Origin: Actinomadura sp. KC345
GTDB taxonomy: Bacteria; Actinomycetota; Actinomycetes; Streptosporangiales; Streptosporangiaceae
Direction: 5' to 3'
Assembly (NCBI RefSeq): GCF_004348515.1
Contig: NZ_SMKH01000028.1
Coordinates: 1 to 42,661 of the forward strand
Length of the DNA stretch: 42,661 nucleotides
Numbering within the stretch: position 1 is the first letter of the stretch; each line of letters opens with the position of its first letter. Both the position numbers and the translations under genes were made by a program. The notes under the pieces are model-generated. The model was given only the letters and a program-made list of their open reading frames with translations. It was not told where the DNA came from and made no database searches. Shown piece after piece: positions 29,614 through 36,915 of the stretch.

Positions 29614-30463
29614 GGCCGCGTAGCGGATGGGGCGGTCTACGGCGCCGGAGTCCTCGGCTCCCTTGGTGGCGTACTGGCGATGTAGCGGGCGACGTGCTTG
29701 TCGGCGATGCCGTCCAGCTCGGCGGCGACCTGGATCGGTTGGGTGTCGAGCTGGCGACCCCACCGCAGGACGAGAGGTGGTCTGGTCTCGTCGGGGTGCG
29801 GGGCCGGTATCTCGACTTGTGCGGCGGCGGTGCGAAGTGTGCGCTCCAGTAGTTCGGCAGTGGCCCATGCGGGCGGGGGCTGGTCGGGCCGCCGGGTCCG
29901 TCGAGTCTGACGACGGCGTGGAAGTGGATCAGGCCGCGTCGCTGCCCTGCCTGCGGATCGTCGGGCTGATGGCGGGCTCGGCATCCTTCCGGCCGGCCAT
30001 GCGGGCATAGCGGGTCATCTCGTCGGGGGCGGCACGGCTGCACCTTTCCGGCCTTGGTCCGGTGGGTGTGGACGGCGCCGAACGACGGGGCGGTGAGAGT
30101 GAGGAACACGCGCGGATGGTCACTGACCTGCTGGGGGACGCCCTTCCCGCCGGTCAGTCCGGAGATGATCAGGTGGTAGGTGTCGTCCCGGTAGACCTCG
30201 GCGCAGGCGGCGCAGCGGGACGCGCGGCGGTTCCCCCACGCGGTGATCAGGTACCCGGTCGGCTCGTCGGTCGTCGAGTAGGACTCGATCAACTCGCCGG
30301 TCTCGCCGTCCAGCGTGATCCACTCCTCGCGCAGCCTGACCGGCTGCTCACACCCTCCGGCGGAGCGGATCATCTGGTGCCAACGGTCGAGATCCGGCAT
30401 CGCGGCGCGCTGGACGGCGGCCTCCATCTCGGGCGGTAGTTCGGGCATCTGCGGGGCACTCAT
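29614..30463 (-). pseudogene. RepSA-type replication initiator, multiply broken
   Basis: The N-terminus is intact from ATG 30463, with paired cysteines in SRCAACAEVYRDDTYHLIIS and the HPRVFLTLTAPSFGAVHTHR motif. An internal deletion then joins RHQPDDPQAGQ to RRGLIHFHAVVRLDG, the HxH of rolling-circle initiators, dropping the segment I would expect between them. One frameshift follows near 29885-29890 (needed to continue DQPPPAWATAELL), and a second, one-base loss near 29675 breaks YIA-KYATKGAEDSG. After VDRPIRYA the gene runs straight into the next gene, so the C-terminal part is deleted. It cannot be functional. Confidence 0.85.
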
Positions 30464-30687
30464 GCCGCATCCCGCAACGTCTCGGGGGTCTGGTCGTCGG
30501 CGTCCTGGTCCTGCTCGGCGGGGGTGCCTTCGGGGGACCGCGCAACCCCGAGGATCGTTCCGAGACCTTCATCCCCAACGTCCCAAGACGTACCTGTTCC
30601 ATGCCGGCTCCTCTCGACCCTCTCCACGGTGCCCCCACACCGACGATCACCAACCCGTCCGAAGGATGCGGTCCACCACATCTGCAT
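30460..30687 (-). CDS. Small hypothetical ORF coupled to the RepSA remnant
   Basis: The 75-residue frame from ATG 30687 ends with stop TGA overlapping the RepSA ATG by 4 nt. Its C-terminus is acidic (AEQDQDADDQTPETLRDAA). In intact elements a small gene often precedes repSA in this way. I recognise no family, the start codon is uncertain, and the frame may be only the tail of a longer lost gene. Confidence 0.35.
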   Translation of the reverse strand: MQMWWTASFGRVGDRRCGGTVERVERSRHGTGTSWDVGDEGLGTILGVARSPEGTPAEQDQDADDQTPETLRDAA

Positions 30688-30825
30688 CCGCCTGAGGGTG
30701 ACTGCTTCTCCGCCGCCCAGGGGGTGAACGTGCCTGGGCGCGGTGAGCGGGCACTGTCCTTGGTGAGCCATCTCCGAGATGCTCCCGCGTCGACCGCGCG
30801 GCCAAAGCAAAGCAAGGGACGGATC

Positions 30826-31302
30826 ATGACAAACAAGACTCCCCGCCTGTCCGTGGTGTCCGCCGACACGATCGAGTACTTCGCGGTCGTCACCTTCATG
30901 ACCGGGGCTGGGCCGGAAACCTTCGCGGAGACGGTCCACCTCGACCCGAAGCTGGACGACATGGACCGGTGCCGTGCGGTGATCTCAGCGATCCCCGGGT
31001 GCCCGGGTAGGCAGGCGGTCATGTTCTGCTCTGTGGAACCCAACCGGCTCAGCGAGACGATCGAAGAGTTCGAGAGCTTCGTGTTCTCCACCCAACTGGT
31101 CGAGGGCTACGGAGTCAGGTACAGCAGCAGCCGGTACACCAACTCGGATTCGGCTCCTGCAGAGACGCTTGCGGTCCAGTTCTCGACCCATTACACCGAC
31201 GAACTGACCCGAGAGCTGCTCTACAGGACACATCTGTCGAGTGCCCCCTATCGCGTCGACGCCGTCTTCGGCTTCTCGATCGTCTTCAGCAAGATCGACT
31301 AG
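30826..31302 (+). CDS. Hypothetical protein, 158 residues
   Basis: The ATG at 30826 is preceded by AAGGGAC at good spacing. The product starts TNKTPRLSVVSADTIEYFAV and is a mixed alpha/beta sequence without membrane segments or Cys motifs. I recognise no family. Codon use is less GC3-biased than in the core genes (AACAAGACT, TACAGGACA), in line with acquired DNA. It stands alone after the RepSA remnant, transcribed in the opposite direction. Confidence 0.7.
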   Translation: MTNKTPRLSVVSADTIEYFAVVTFMTGAGPETFAETVHLDPKLDDMDRCRAVISAIPGCPGRQAVMFCSVEPNRLSETIEEFESFVFSTQLVEGYGVRYSSSRYTNSDSAPAETLAVQFSTHYTDELTRELLYRTHLSSAPYRVDAVFGFSIVFSKID

Positions 31303-31620
31303 ATCGGTGAAGCGAGACGCTCGATGAACCGCGGGGTGCCGGGTCCTGAACAAGACACCCGTTGGTCGTGAGGCCATGGGGCTGCGCGCCGTACCAGGCG
31401 CGCCCGACCAGGGGCCCCGCATACGCCGGGCCCTGTCCTTTGTGTACAGGCGACACGTGGACGTCGGGCGACCGGCCCATCTGGAACGGTGCGTGACTCT
31501 GCTCCCGGCGGCGTGGCTTGGGAACGGTTTGACCCATTTCTCCCTTGCCAGGCATGATCACACCGACAACTCAAGACTCCATCGCTCTCAGCCATCACCT
31601 CGGTGATGGACGCCCGGTGT
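31303..31620. other. Intergenic stretch without a recognised gene
   Basis: No convincing coding frame is seen on either strand. The short sequence TGCGTGACTCTGCTCCCG (31490-31507) resembles one at 29035-29052, with one mismatch. The stretch leads into the structured leader of the small gene at 31728. Confidence 0.4.
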
Positions 31621-31705
31621 CTGAGGTTCGAATAGTGCCGAAAACACGGGGTGAGAGCGAATCAGGTCGATCTGTGTCGACGCTGATTGGCCCCCGTGTC
31701 CTCAG
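31621..31705 (+). promoter_or_regulatory. Candidate structured RNA leader upstream of a 39-codon gene
   Basis: Nested complementary segments can form a three-way junction. The closing stem is CTGAGG (31621-31626) with CCTCAG (31700-31705). A small side stem is TTCG/CGAA. A long arm pairs ACACGGGG (31644-31651) with CCCCGTGT (31692-31699), then AATCAG (31660-31665) with CTGATT (31683-31688), and GTCGA (31666-31670) with TCGAC (31677-31681). The long arm ends directly against the closing stem, which would allow stacking. AAAGGAG, the ribosome binding site of the next gene, begins about 9 nt downstream. It matches no riboswitch class I know. It might instead be a DNA palindrome or a terminator. 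Confidence 0.5.
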
Positions 31706-31727
31706 GCCTGTCCAAAGGAGAGAGTCA

Positions 31728-31847
31728 GTGGGTACATACAAGGACCAAGGCGACGCGTCCGAGCAGACCGGCTCGCAGCCGGATCCCACGCCCGTCCAGA
31801 CCGAAGCCGACACGGTGGAGGACCTGGAGGGCCAGGACGACGAGTAA
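31728..31847 (+). CDS. Small acidic peptide, 39 residues
   Basis: GTG 31728 follows AAAGGAG by about 8 nt, and the stop is TAA at 31845-31847. After the initiator the peptide reads GTYKDQGDASEQTGSQPDPT, then PVQTEADTVEDLEGQDDE. It has one Lys against a dozen acidic residues, no Cys, and no hydrophobic segment, so it is soluble and probably disordered. It is monocistronic, with a structured leader before and a hairpin terminator 76 nt after. The function is unknown. It lacks features of lanthipeptides or of the proteasome tag Pup (no terminal GGQ or GGE). Confidence 0.6.
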   Translation: MGTYKDQGDASEQTGSQPDPTPVQTEADTVEDLEGQDDE

Positions 31848-31923
31848 AACTCGGTCCTCGGACGGTGTTCGGCTGAGCCGCCCTCCGCGGCTCCTCTGCT
31901 GACTCGTCCGTGATCCCATTTGC

Positions 31924-31964
31924 GGCCCCGCCTCCTGCAGGAGTCGGGGCCGCCCTTTCGGCGG
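31924..31964 (+). terminator. Terminator of the small acidic peptide gene
   Basis: Arms GGCCCCG (31924-31930) and CGGGGCC (31945-31951) enclose a further TCCTG/CAGGA pairing. A second hairpin, CCGCC/GGCGG with loop CTTTC (31950-31964), follows at once and shares two bases with the first. It lies 76 nt after the stop at 31847. Confidence 0.65.
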
Positions 31965-32044
31965 GACGGCTGACAGCCCGCCGGGGTCGGTGAGCGAGCC
32001 TCGCGTCATCGATGGCCCGTGCATGTGGTCCGGCTCCCGCGGCC

Positions 32045-32238
32045 TCAGCGTTCTCCGCGGTGGACCGCCATGCGACCACCAACCCGACACCGGCGAGTTC
32101 CGCCCCGGTGGGCACCTGGCGCAGCACGACCAGACCGATCACGGTGGCGGTCGCCGGCAGCAGGGCGCCCATCAGCGCGTACGTGGCGCGGCTCAGCCGC
32201 GCCGTCGCCGGCTGGTCGCACACATAGGGGATGACGGA
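32045..32238 (-). pseudogene. EamA/DMT-family transporter, C-terminal fragment
   Basis: The frame reads SVIPYVCDQPATARLSRATY, then ALMGALLPATATVIGLVVLR and TGAELAGVGLVVA, the last transmembrane helices of a drug/metabolite exporter of the RhtA/EamA type. It then shifts frame; the expected ending VHRGER with stop TGA (32045-32047) is found in the neighbouring frame. Everything before the last two or three helices is missing; the TetR gene begins just upstream. Confidence 0.7.
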
Positions 32239-32268
32239 CGCCCCCTCCCCGGTCGACTGACGGCGGCG

Positions 32269-32883
32269 TCAGCGGTGTCCGCGGTCGGGAGGTGCCGTGC
32301 GGAGGCCGGCCAGGAGGGCGATGAGGGTCTGTTCGGACGCGGCGCGGGCGGTGCTGCGGTCGGGGGCGTGTGCGATGAGCAGGGCGGCCTCGATCACGGC
32401 GCTCAGGACGAGGTGGGCAAGGACGTCCACGGGCTGCGGCGTGAGGACCTGCTCGTCGATGGCCGACTGGAGCCCCGCTTTGATGAGGCCCAGCCCGTGG
32501 GCGGCCTCGATGTCCCGCCAGGCGGCCCAGCCGAGCACCGCGGGCGCGTCCCGCAGCGCGATCTGGACGACCTCGGGCTCCTCGCAGATGTCCAGGAACG
32601 CGGAGACTCCGGCCGTCGCGGCCTGCCAGGAATCGGCGGCGCCGCCGATGGCCTCGGCGACCCGGCCGACGATCTCGCCCTCCATCTGTTCGAGTACGGC
32701 CCGGAACAGCTCCCTCTTGTCGCCGAAGTGGTGGTGCAGGGCCCCGCGGGTCAGACCGGCCACGGCGACGATCTCCGCTGCGGAAACGCCGGCGTAGCCG
32801 CGCTCGGCGAACAGGGCCCGCGCGGACGCGACCAGCGTCTCCTTCGTCCGGCGCGAGCGGTCCTGGGTGCGGCGCGGGCTCAT
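32269..32883 (-). CDS. TetR-family transcriptional regulator
   Basis: The 204-residue product has an N-terminal TetR HTH at about 12-58 (RTKETLVASARALFAERGYA, then GLTRGALHHHFGDKRELFRA) and a helical ligand-binding domain. Its ATG at 32883 overlaps the hydrolase stop by 4 nt, so the two genes form one operon. The palindrome at 33782-33802 in front of the hydrolase is its likely operator, which would give autorepression. The inducer is unknown, possibly a substrate of the hydrolase. Confidence 0.93.
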   Translation of the reverse strand: MSPRRTQDRSRRTKETLVASARALFAERGYAGVSAAEIVAVAGLTRGALHHHFGDKRELFRAVLEQMEGEIVGRVAEAIGGAADSWQAATAGVSAFLDICEEPEVVQIALRDAPAVLGWAAWRDIEAAHGLGLIKAGLQSAIDEQVLTPQPVDVLAHLVLSAVIEAALLIAHAPDRSTARAASEQTLIALLAGLRTAPPDRGHR

Positions 32884-33752
32884 CGGCGCGGTGCCCGCGC
32901 GGCGGCGAACTCGACGACCAGCTCGGCCAGCGCCGCGGGCCGGTCCTCCGGGATGAAGGTCGCGGAGTCGGCCACGGAGACGAGCCTGGCATCGGGGAAC
33001 AGGGCGGCCAGCCGCCTGGCCAGCGACATCGGGAAGAGCCGGTCGTTCTCGGCCCACGCCAGCAGCACGGGCCGGTCGAACGAGCCGAAGGACCGCGCCG
33101 CGGCGAGCGTGAGCCGGGGGTGCACACCGACCAGGAAGCGGCACAGGTCGCGCCGCACACCGGCGTCGGCGCGCGCGGGCCGCAGGTAGGAGTCCATCGC
33201 CTCGTCGGGCATGGGCCGCCGTGAGAGCCACCCGAAGGTGAACGGCAGCCGCCAGGCCACGCGGGGGCGCAGCGCCTCCGCCAGCAGCCGGCCGAAGCCG
33301 GGCAGCCGCGCCCCCCACGGGAGGAAGCGGAAGATCGGCGGAAAGAAGCGCTCCAGCGCGTCGCAGGACGCGAGCACCACCCGGCCGATCCGTTCCGGAC
33401 GCCGGGCCATCAGCATCTGGACCAGCGCCCCGCCGGTGTCGTTGGCCACCAGGGTGACGTCCGTCAGTTCGAGTGCCGCCAGGAAGTCGCCGATGAGATC
33501 GGCCACTCCCGCCGGGCTGAGGTCCGCGTCGGGCCGCATCGGGATCCCGTGGGACCCCAGCGGCAGGTCCGGGCTCAAGCACCGGTGACCGGCGCCCGCC
33601 ACCGCGGGCACGACGTTCCGCCACAGGTCGGCGTTGACCAGCAGGCCGTGCACGAACACCACCGGCGGCCCCTCGCCGGTCTCCCGGTAGGAGATCACTC
33701 CCTGCGGCAACTCGATCTTGTTCGGTTCTCCCAGCGATTCACTGCGCGCCAT
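32880..33752 (-). CDS. Alpha/beta hydrolase with Asp nucleophile (dehalogenase/epoxide-hydrolase-like)
   Basis: The 290-residue product has the oxyanion motif FVHGLLVN (33-40), a nucleophile elbow VANDTGGALVQ with Asp105, and a second acid at Asp237 in AWAENDRLFP. Asp rather than Ser at the elbow is typical of haloalkane dehalogenases and epoxide hydrolases. At the place where the catalytic His is expected the sequence is DSATFIPEDRP, with Thr-Phe instead of Gly-His; related actinobacterial sequences with a similar motif exist, and their activity is unclear to me. ATG 33752 is preceded by GGGAGG. It is the first gene of the operon with tetR, and is probably repressed by it. Confidence 0.88.
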   Translation of the reverse strand: MARSESLGEPNKIELPQGVISYRETGEGPPVVFVHGLLVNADLWRNVVPAVAGAGHRCLSPDLPLGSHGIPMRPDADLSPAGVADLIGDFLAALELTDVTLVANDTGGALVQMLMARRPERIGRVVLASCDALERFFPPIFRFLPWGARLPGFGRLLAEALRPRVAWRLPFTFGWLSRRPMPDEAMDSYLRPARADAGVRRDLCRFLVGVHPRLTLAAARSFGSFDRPVLLAWAENDRLFPMSLARRLAALFPDARLVSVADSATFIPEDRPAALAELVVEFAAARAPRR

Positions 33753-33781
33753 GTCGCCTCCCGTCTCGCCGCACCAGGAAA

Positions 33782-33802
33782 ACATACATACGGTATGTAT
33801 GT
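33782..33802. promoter_or_regulatory. TetR operator palindrome
   Basis: ACATACATAC (33782-33791) and GTATGTATGT (33793-33802) form a perfect inverted repeat around one G. It is AT-rich in a GC-rich setting and sits 30 nt before the hydrolase start and 90 nt before the divergent SUKH gene. Such palindromes are typical TetR-family sites. The minus-strand promoter probably overlaps it. Confidence 0.8.
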
Positions 33803-33891
33803 ATAGCCTGGGCGGCGGATCGCCCGTCTCGTCACGACGGCCCGCCACGTCCTCGGCGTGCCGGGTGGCCTGGTTGTGGTACTCATCCGCG

Positions 33892-35358
33892 ATGGGCGAT
33901 ATGCGAATGGCGATGACCTACGAGCAGTTGCTGGGTGTTTTCGGCGCGGACACGGTGGTGCGCGTGCCCGGCGCGAGCGTCGCGCACGAGCCGACGCGGC
34001 GGTGGCTGGCCGACGTCGGGCTGCCGCGGGAGGCCGCGAATCTGCGGCTGGACTCCGCAAGCGGGCTGCCCACCGCGGCGGAAGCCTCGTCGCAGACGCT
34101 GCCCGCGGCGATCGGGAAGATGCTGGTGCTGGGGACGGTGACCGAGCAGGGCGGCACGGTGCTGCTGGACGGGACGACCGGAGCCGTGTACGAGGGTTAC
34201 CTCGCTCTCCTGAGCGACGCCCGGTTCCAACCCGAGTTGCTCGCCTCGGATCTGTCGTCCCTGGTGGGGCTGATGACCGCCGTCACGCGGATGCACCGCG
34301 ACCAGGGCGAGTTCGCGCGCTTCGCCGGCCGGCGCGGACAGGCGGTGGCCGCGGAGATGACCGAGAACCTGCTCGGGGTGATCCGCGAGCACGACCCGCG
34401 GCTGCTCGACGTCTCCAGCGAGATCTCCGGGCATTGGCGGGTGGCCGCCCACATCGCGCCGCTGGACCGGGTCGCCGGACCGGGTGAGGACCTCGCGCTG
34501 GAGCTTCCTCCCGGTCTGCTGGCGAAGGCGTTCGAAGACGATCTCCGCCGTTACGAGGACGCGGATCTCCCCGCCGTGCTCACCCACGAGCCCACGCGGC
34601 GCTTCCTCCGCGAGCATGGGCTGGCGAACACGAACTACTGCCTGCTCGACGAGCAGGCGCAGACGCTCACCGACTACTTCCACGGCAACCGCGACGCCTA
34701 TCCCGACCTCTTCACCGACTATTTCCGCGGTCACTTCGCCGACGACGGCGAGACGCTCAGTGAGCATGTCGGCAACCTGATCCGGCTGGGCTCCATCGCC
34801 GATGAGATCGACCTGGTCATGGAGGGCGCCACCGGTCGGCTCCTCGGCTGGTACAGACCGGAGGGGAAGCACCGCCCGGTCAACGTCGACGTCTCGGCGA
34901 TGGCCTTCGCGCAGTGGTTGATCCGGCAGGTGCAGCTCCTCGACCCCGTCCAGGACCTCATTCAGGCGGAGGCCTCGATGATCACGAACCTGACGCGGAT
35001 ACTGGCCGGAACTGCTCGAGGACGGCTGCAACGCCGGCATCTTCGCGTGACGCGGACCGGGCTCCGGCACCGCGGCGGCTTGTTCCGGCTGTTCGGCCGA
35101 GAACCTGGCTGGCCGTCGCGGCGGTCGCGGCCGGCGTCACGGGGTGGCGGCAGTCCTGGCGGGTCTGGCCGCCCGCACCGGACGCCGAAGCCGCACGCGC
35201 ATTCGGTCTGCCCGCTGCCACCGCGTCCCGCCCCTACACCGGACAGCGGGCCTCAACCGGCCGGACCGCGATCCGAGACGTCGTTGACCTACCGCTCCAG
35301 GGTCACCGGACGAACTCGGCGCGGACGCCCAAGAGCCGGACCGGGCGCCGTCTGGTGA
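33892..35358 (+). CDS. SUKH-4-like protein with two copies of the domain and a frameshifted 3' end
   Basis: The frame from ATG 33892 (other ATGs at 33901, 33907 and 33913) encodes two SUKH-like units: one at about 8-180 (YEQLLGVFGADTVVRVPGAS, HEPTRRWLADVGLPREAANL) and a second at about 220-365 (HEPTRRFLREHGLANTNYCL, LDEQAQ). SUKH proteins are known as immunity proteins against contact-dependent and polymorphic toxins. After LTRI near 34999 the frame turns into Arg/Pro-rich sequence that overlaps dinB. The +1 frame instead reads YWPELLEDGCNAGIFA with stop TGA at 35048-35050, a plausible native end, so an inserted base is likely. No toxin gene is adjacent. The start lacks a strong ribosome binding site. 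Confidence 0.75.
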   Translation: MGDMRMAMTYEQLLGVFGADTVVRVPGASVAHEPTRRWLADVGLPREAANLRLDSASGLPTAAEASSQTLPAAIGKMLVLGTVTEQGGTVLLDGTTGAVYEGYLALLSDARFQPELLASDLSSLVGLMTAVTRMHRDQGEFARFAGRRGQAVAAEMTENLLGVIREHDPRLLDVSSEISGHWRVAAHIAPLDRVAGPGEDLALELPPGLLAKAFEDDLRRYEDADLPAVLTHEPTRRFLREHGLANTNYCLLDEQAQTLTDYFHGNRDAYPDLFTDYFRGHFADDGETLSEHVGNLIRLGSIADEIDLVMEGATGRLLGWYRPEGKHRPVNVDVSAMAFAQWLIRQVQLLDPVQDLIQAEASMITNLTRILAGTARGRLQRRHLRVTRTGLRHRGGLFRLFGREPGWPSRRSRPASRGGGSPGGSGRPHRTPKPHAHSVCPLPPRPAPTPDSGPQPAGPRSETSLTYRSRVTGRTRRGRPRAGPGAVW

Positions 35359-36322
35359 ACATGTCGAGGGCGGCCAGGGCCGCTTCCTCGATCCGGTGCG
35401 CCTCGGTCACGGGCGTATCCAGCGTGCGGCCGTGCGTCTGAGTGATGAACGGCGCGAACCGGACCTTGACGATGACGCGGGCGGCGTTCCTTCCGTCGTC
35501 GGCGACGTCCTGCGCGACCCGGCGTGCCAACTGGGCGACTTCGCGGCGCACGTCCCGCCAATCGTCCAGGTCATGCTGATAGGTGGTCTCCCGGCCGCAA
35601 GAACGAGGGACGTGCGGTGCGTCGCTCACCGGCGAGTCGTCCCGGCCCTGGGCGAGCCGAACCAGCCAGGGGCCGATCGTGGGGCCGACCGCTTCGGCGA
35701 GGACGACCGGTTCGGCCGCCGCGAGTTCACCGACCGTACTGATGCCGAGGTCCCCCAGCCGCTTGGCGGTCTTGGTCCCGATGCCCCACAGCGCATCCGC
35801 AGGCCGGTCGCCGAGCACCTCGAACCAGGTCTCCCCGGTGAGCCGGAAAATCCCGGCCGGCTTGCCGAAACCGGTCGCCAGCTTCGCCTGGAGCTTGTTC
35901 TCACCGATGCCCACCGAGCACTCGAGCCGCGTCGCCGCGCGCACCCGGTCGCGGATCTCCCGGGCCATCGCCTCCGGATCGCCGTCGACGGCCAGGAACG
36001 CCTCGTCCCAGCCGAGCACCTCGACCACGACGCCGAAACTCCGCAACGCGGCCATGACCTGGTCCGATACGGCCTCGTAGTGTTCCCTGTCCACGGGCAG
36101 GAACACGGCGTCCGGACATCGCCGCGCCGCCGTGCGAAGCGGCAGCCCGGAATGCACGCCGTAGGCACGGGCCTCGTAGGACGCCGTGCTGACCACGCCG
36201 CGCTTGGCCGGATCGCCGTCACCGCCGACGACGACCGGCCGCCCGCGAAGCTCCGGACGGCGCAGCACCTCGACGGCGGCGATGAACTGGTCCAGATCAA
36301 CGTGCAGGACCCAACGAGCCAC
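35303..36322 (-). CDS. dinB: DNA polymerase IV (Y-family, DinB)
   Basis: The 339-residue product has the Y-family metal-binding residues Asp9 (HVDLDQF) and Asp106/Glu107 (GWDEAFL), the fingers motif SYEARAYGVHSGLPLRTA, and the SVGIGENKLQAKLATGFGKP segment. The usual Ser before the DE pair is replaced in GWDEAFL. It ends at RLLGVRAEFVR, so the extension that carries a beta-clamp-binding motif is not seen. The start is GTG 36322. No LexA box is recognised upstream. The reading frame of the SUKH gene overlaps its last 56 bases, probably because of that gene's frameshift. Confidence 0.93.
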   Translation of the reverse strand: MARWVLHVDLDQFIAAVEVLRRPELRGRPVVVGGDGDPAKRGVVSTASYEARAYGVHSGLPLRTAARRCPDAVFLPVDREHYEAVSDQVMAALRSFGVVVEVLGWDEAFLAVDGDPEAMAREIRDRVRAATRLECSVGIGENKLQAKLATGFGKPAGIFRLTGETWFEVLGDRPADALWGIGTKTAKRLGDLGISTVGELAAAEPVVLAEAVGPTIGPWLVRLAQGRDDSPVSDAPHVPRSCGRETTYQHDLDDWRDVRREVAQLARRVAQDVADDGRNAARVIVKVRFAPFITQTHGRTLDTPVTEAHRIEEAALAALDMFTRRRPVRLLGVRAEFVR

Positions 36323-36409
36323 CCCACCATTGTCCCTCTACCAGCGCGAACACCACAGGGCCGGGACGTCGGGCGGCGACCCTCGCTTGCCGCCATGGAA
36401 AGTCGTGAG

Positions 36410-36441
36410 TTGACATACCGGAAACCAAGGGCACAGTTTCC
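36410..36441 (+). promoter_or_regulatory. Promoter with overlapping inverted repeat
   Basis: A consensus -35 TTGACA (36410-36415) is followed after 18 nt by a weak -10, CAGTTT (36434-36439). The inverted repeat GGAAAC (36420-36425) and GTTTCC (36436-36441), with a 10-nt gap, lies across the promoter, and ATACGGAAAG repeats its left arm just downstream. It may be the operator of the winged-helix regulator two genes on. Confidence 0.45.
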
Positions 36442-36465
36442 AATACGGAAAGACACGATGACGCC

Positions 36466-36915
36466 GTGGCCGCCGGCCCGCGACCGACTCCCGGCGAAGC
36501 CGCGGCGGCACTGCGCGAGGCCGAACAGGCCCGCGCCGCCGTGTCGGGCGTCCGCACCCCGTTGTGGTACTTCGTCGCCCTCGGGATCTGGGTCGCGCCG
36601 GTCGGCCCCCTGGTGTCGCTGGCTCCGGACACACCCGCGGGGGTGGCGGCCCTCCTGGGCGGGGTGGCGATCTGGTGCGCGGGACTCGCGACGCTCTTGC
36701 ACGTGGTCGTCAGGCGGATGCGGGTGCTGATGTGGCCGTCCGGCCGGCGGACGTGGACGCTCCCCGTGGTCATGCTCGTGCTGCTGGGCGCCCACGCCAT
36801 CGTGCAGAGCGCCACCGACCTGCCTTGGAGCTCCGAGGCCGTCACCGTGGCCGTCGGGGCGGCGATCATCGTCTTCGGCGTGCACCACCGGCTCACGGGC
36901 GGCCGGTCGTCATGA
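36466..36915 (+). CDS. Four-helix membrane protein
   Basis: The 149-residue product, from GTG 36466, has a short helical N-terminus (GEAAAALREAEQARAAV) and four hydrophobic segments at about 32-53, 60-82, 97-115 and 124-142. I recognise no family by name. Its stop overlaps the start of the wHTH gene by 4 nt (ATGA), a common pairing of a small membrane protein with a padR/marR-like regulator. No strong ribosome binding site is seen. Confidence 0.75.
   Translation: MAAGPRPTPGEAAAALREAEQARAAVSGVRTPLWYFVALGIWVAPVGPLVSLAPDTPAGVAALLGGVAIWCAGLATLLHVVVRRMRVLMWPSGRRTWTLPVVMLVLLGAHAIVQSATDLPWSSEAVTVAVGAAIIVFGVHHRLTGGRSS

Larger units (their letters stand above)
27911..30463. mobile_element. Decayed integrative element (AICE-like)
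   Basis: Within 2.6 kb lie a serine-recombinase remnant, an HTH remnant, a small RepSA-associated gene and a RepSA-type replication initiator, each broken. This set is typical of actinomycete integrative and conjugative elements that replicate by rolling circle. Transfer genes (FtsK/TraSA-like) are not seen. I could not define attachment sites. The bounds given are those of the recognisable pieces only. Confidence 0.6.

Noticed and set aside
29035..31507. Attachment sites suggested by TGCGTG-TCTGCTCCCG at 29035 and 31490
   Set aside because: The match is only 18 nt with one mismatch, the first copy overlaps the HAD stop codon, and the pair does not enclose the recombinase.
31286..31561. A 91-codon minus-strand frame
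   Set aside because: It has a poor start and no recognisable family, and it overlaps the end of the better-supported gene at 30826-31302.
31621..31640. GGTTCGAAT resembling a tRNA T-arm
   Set aside because: No matching T-stem, anticodon arm or acceptor stem surrounds it.
31621..31705. TPP riboswitch, because of CTGAG and GGGG segments
   Set aside because: The required CTGAGA and ACCTGATCTGG elements are not in the right order or spacing, and no thiamin gene follows.
31728..31847. Pup-like protein or RiPP precursor
   Set aside because: No terminal GGQ or GGE and no helical core, no Cys/Ser/Thr-rich core peptide, and no modification enzymes nearby.
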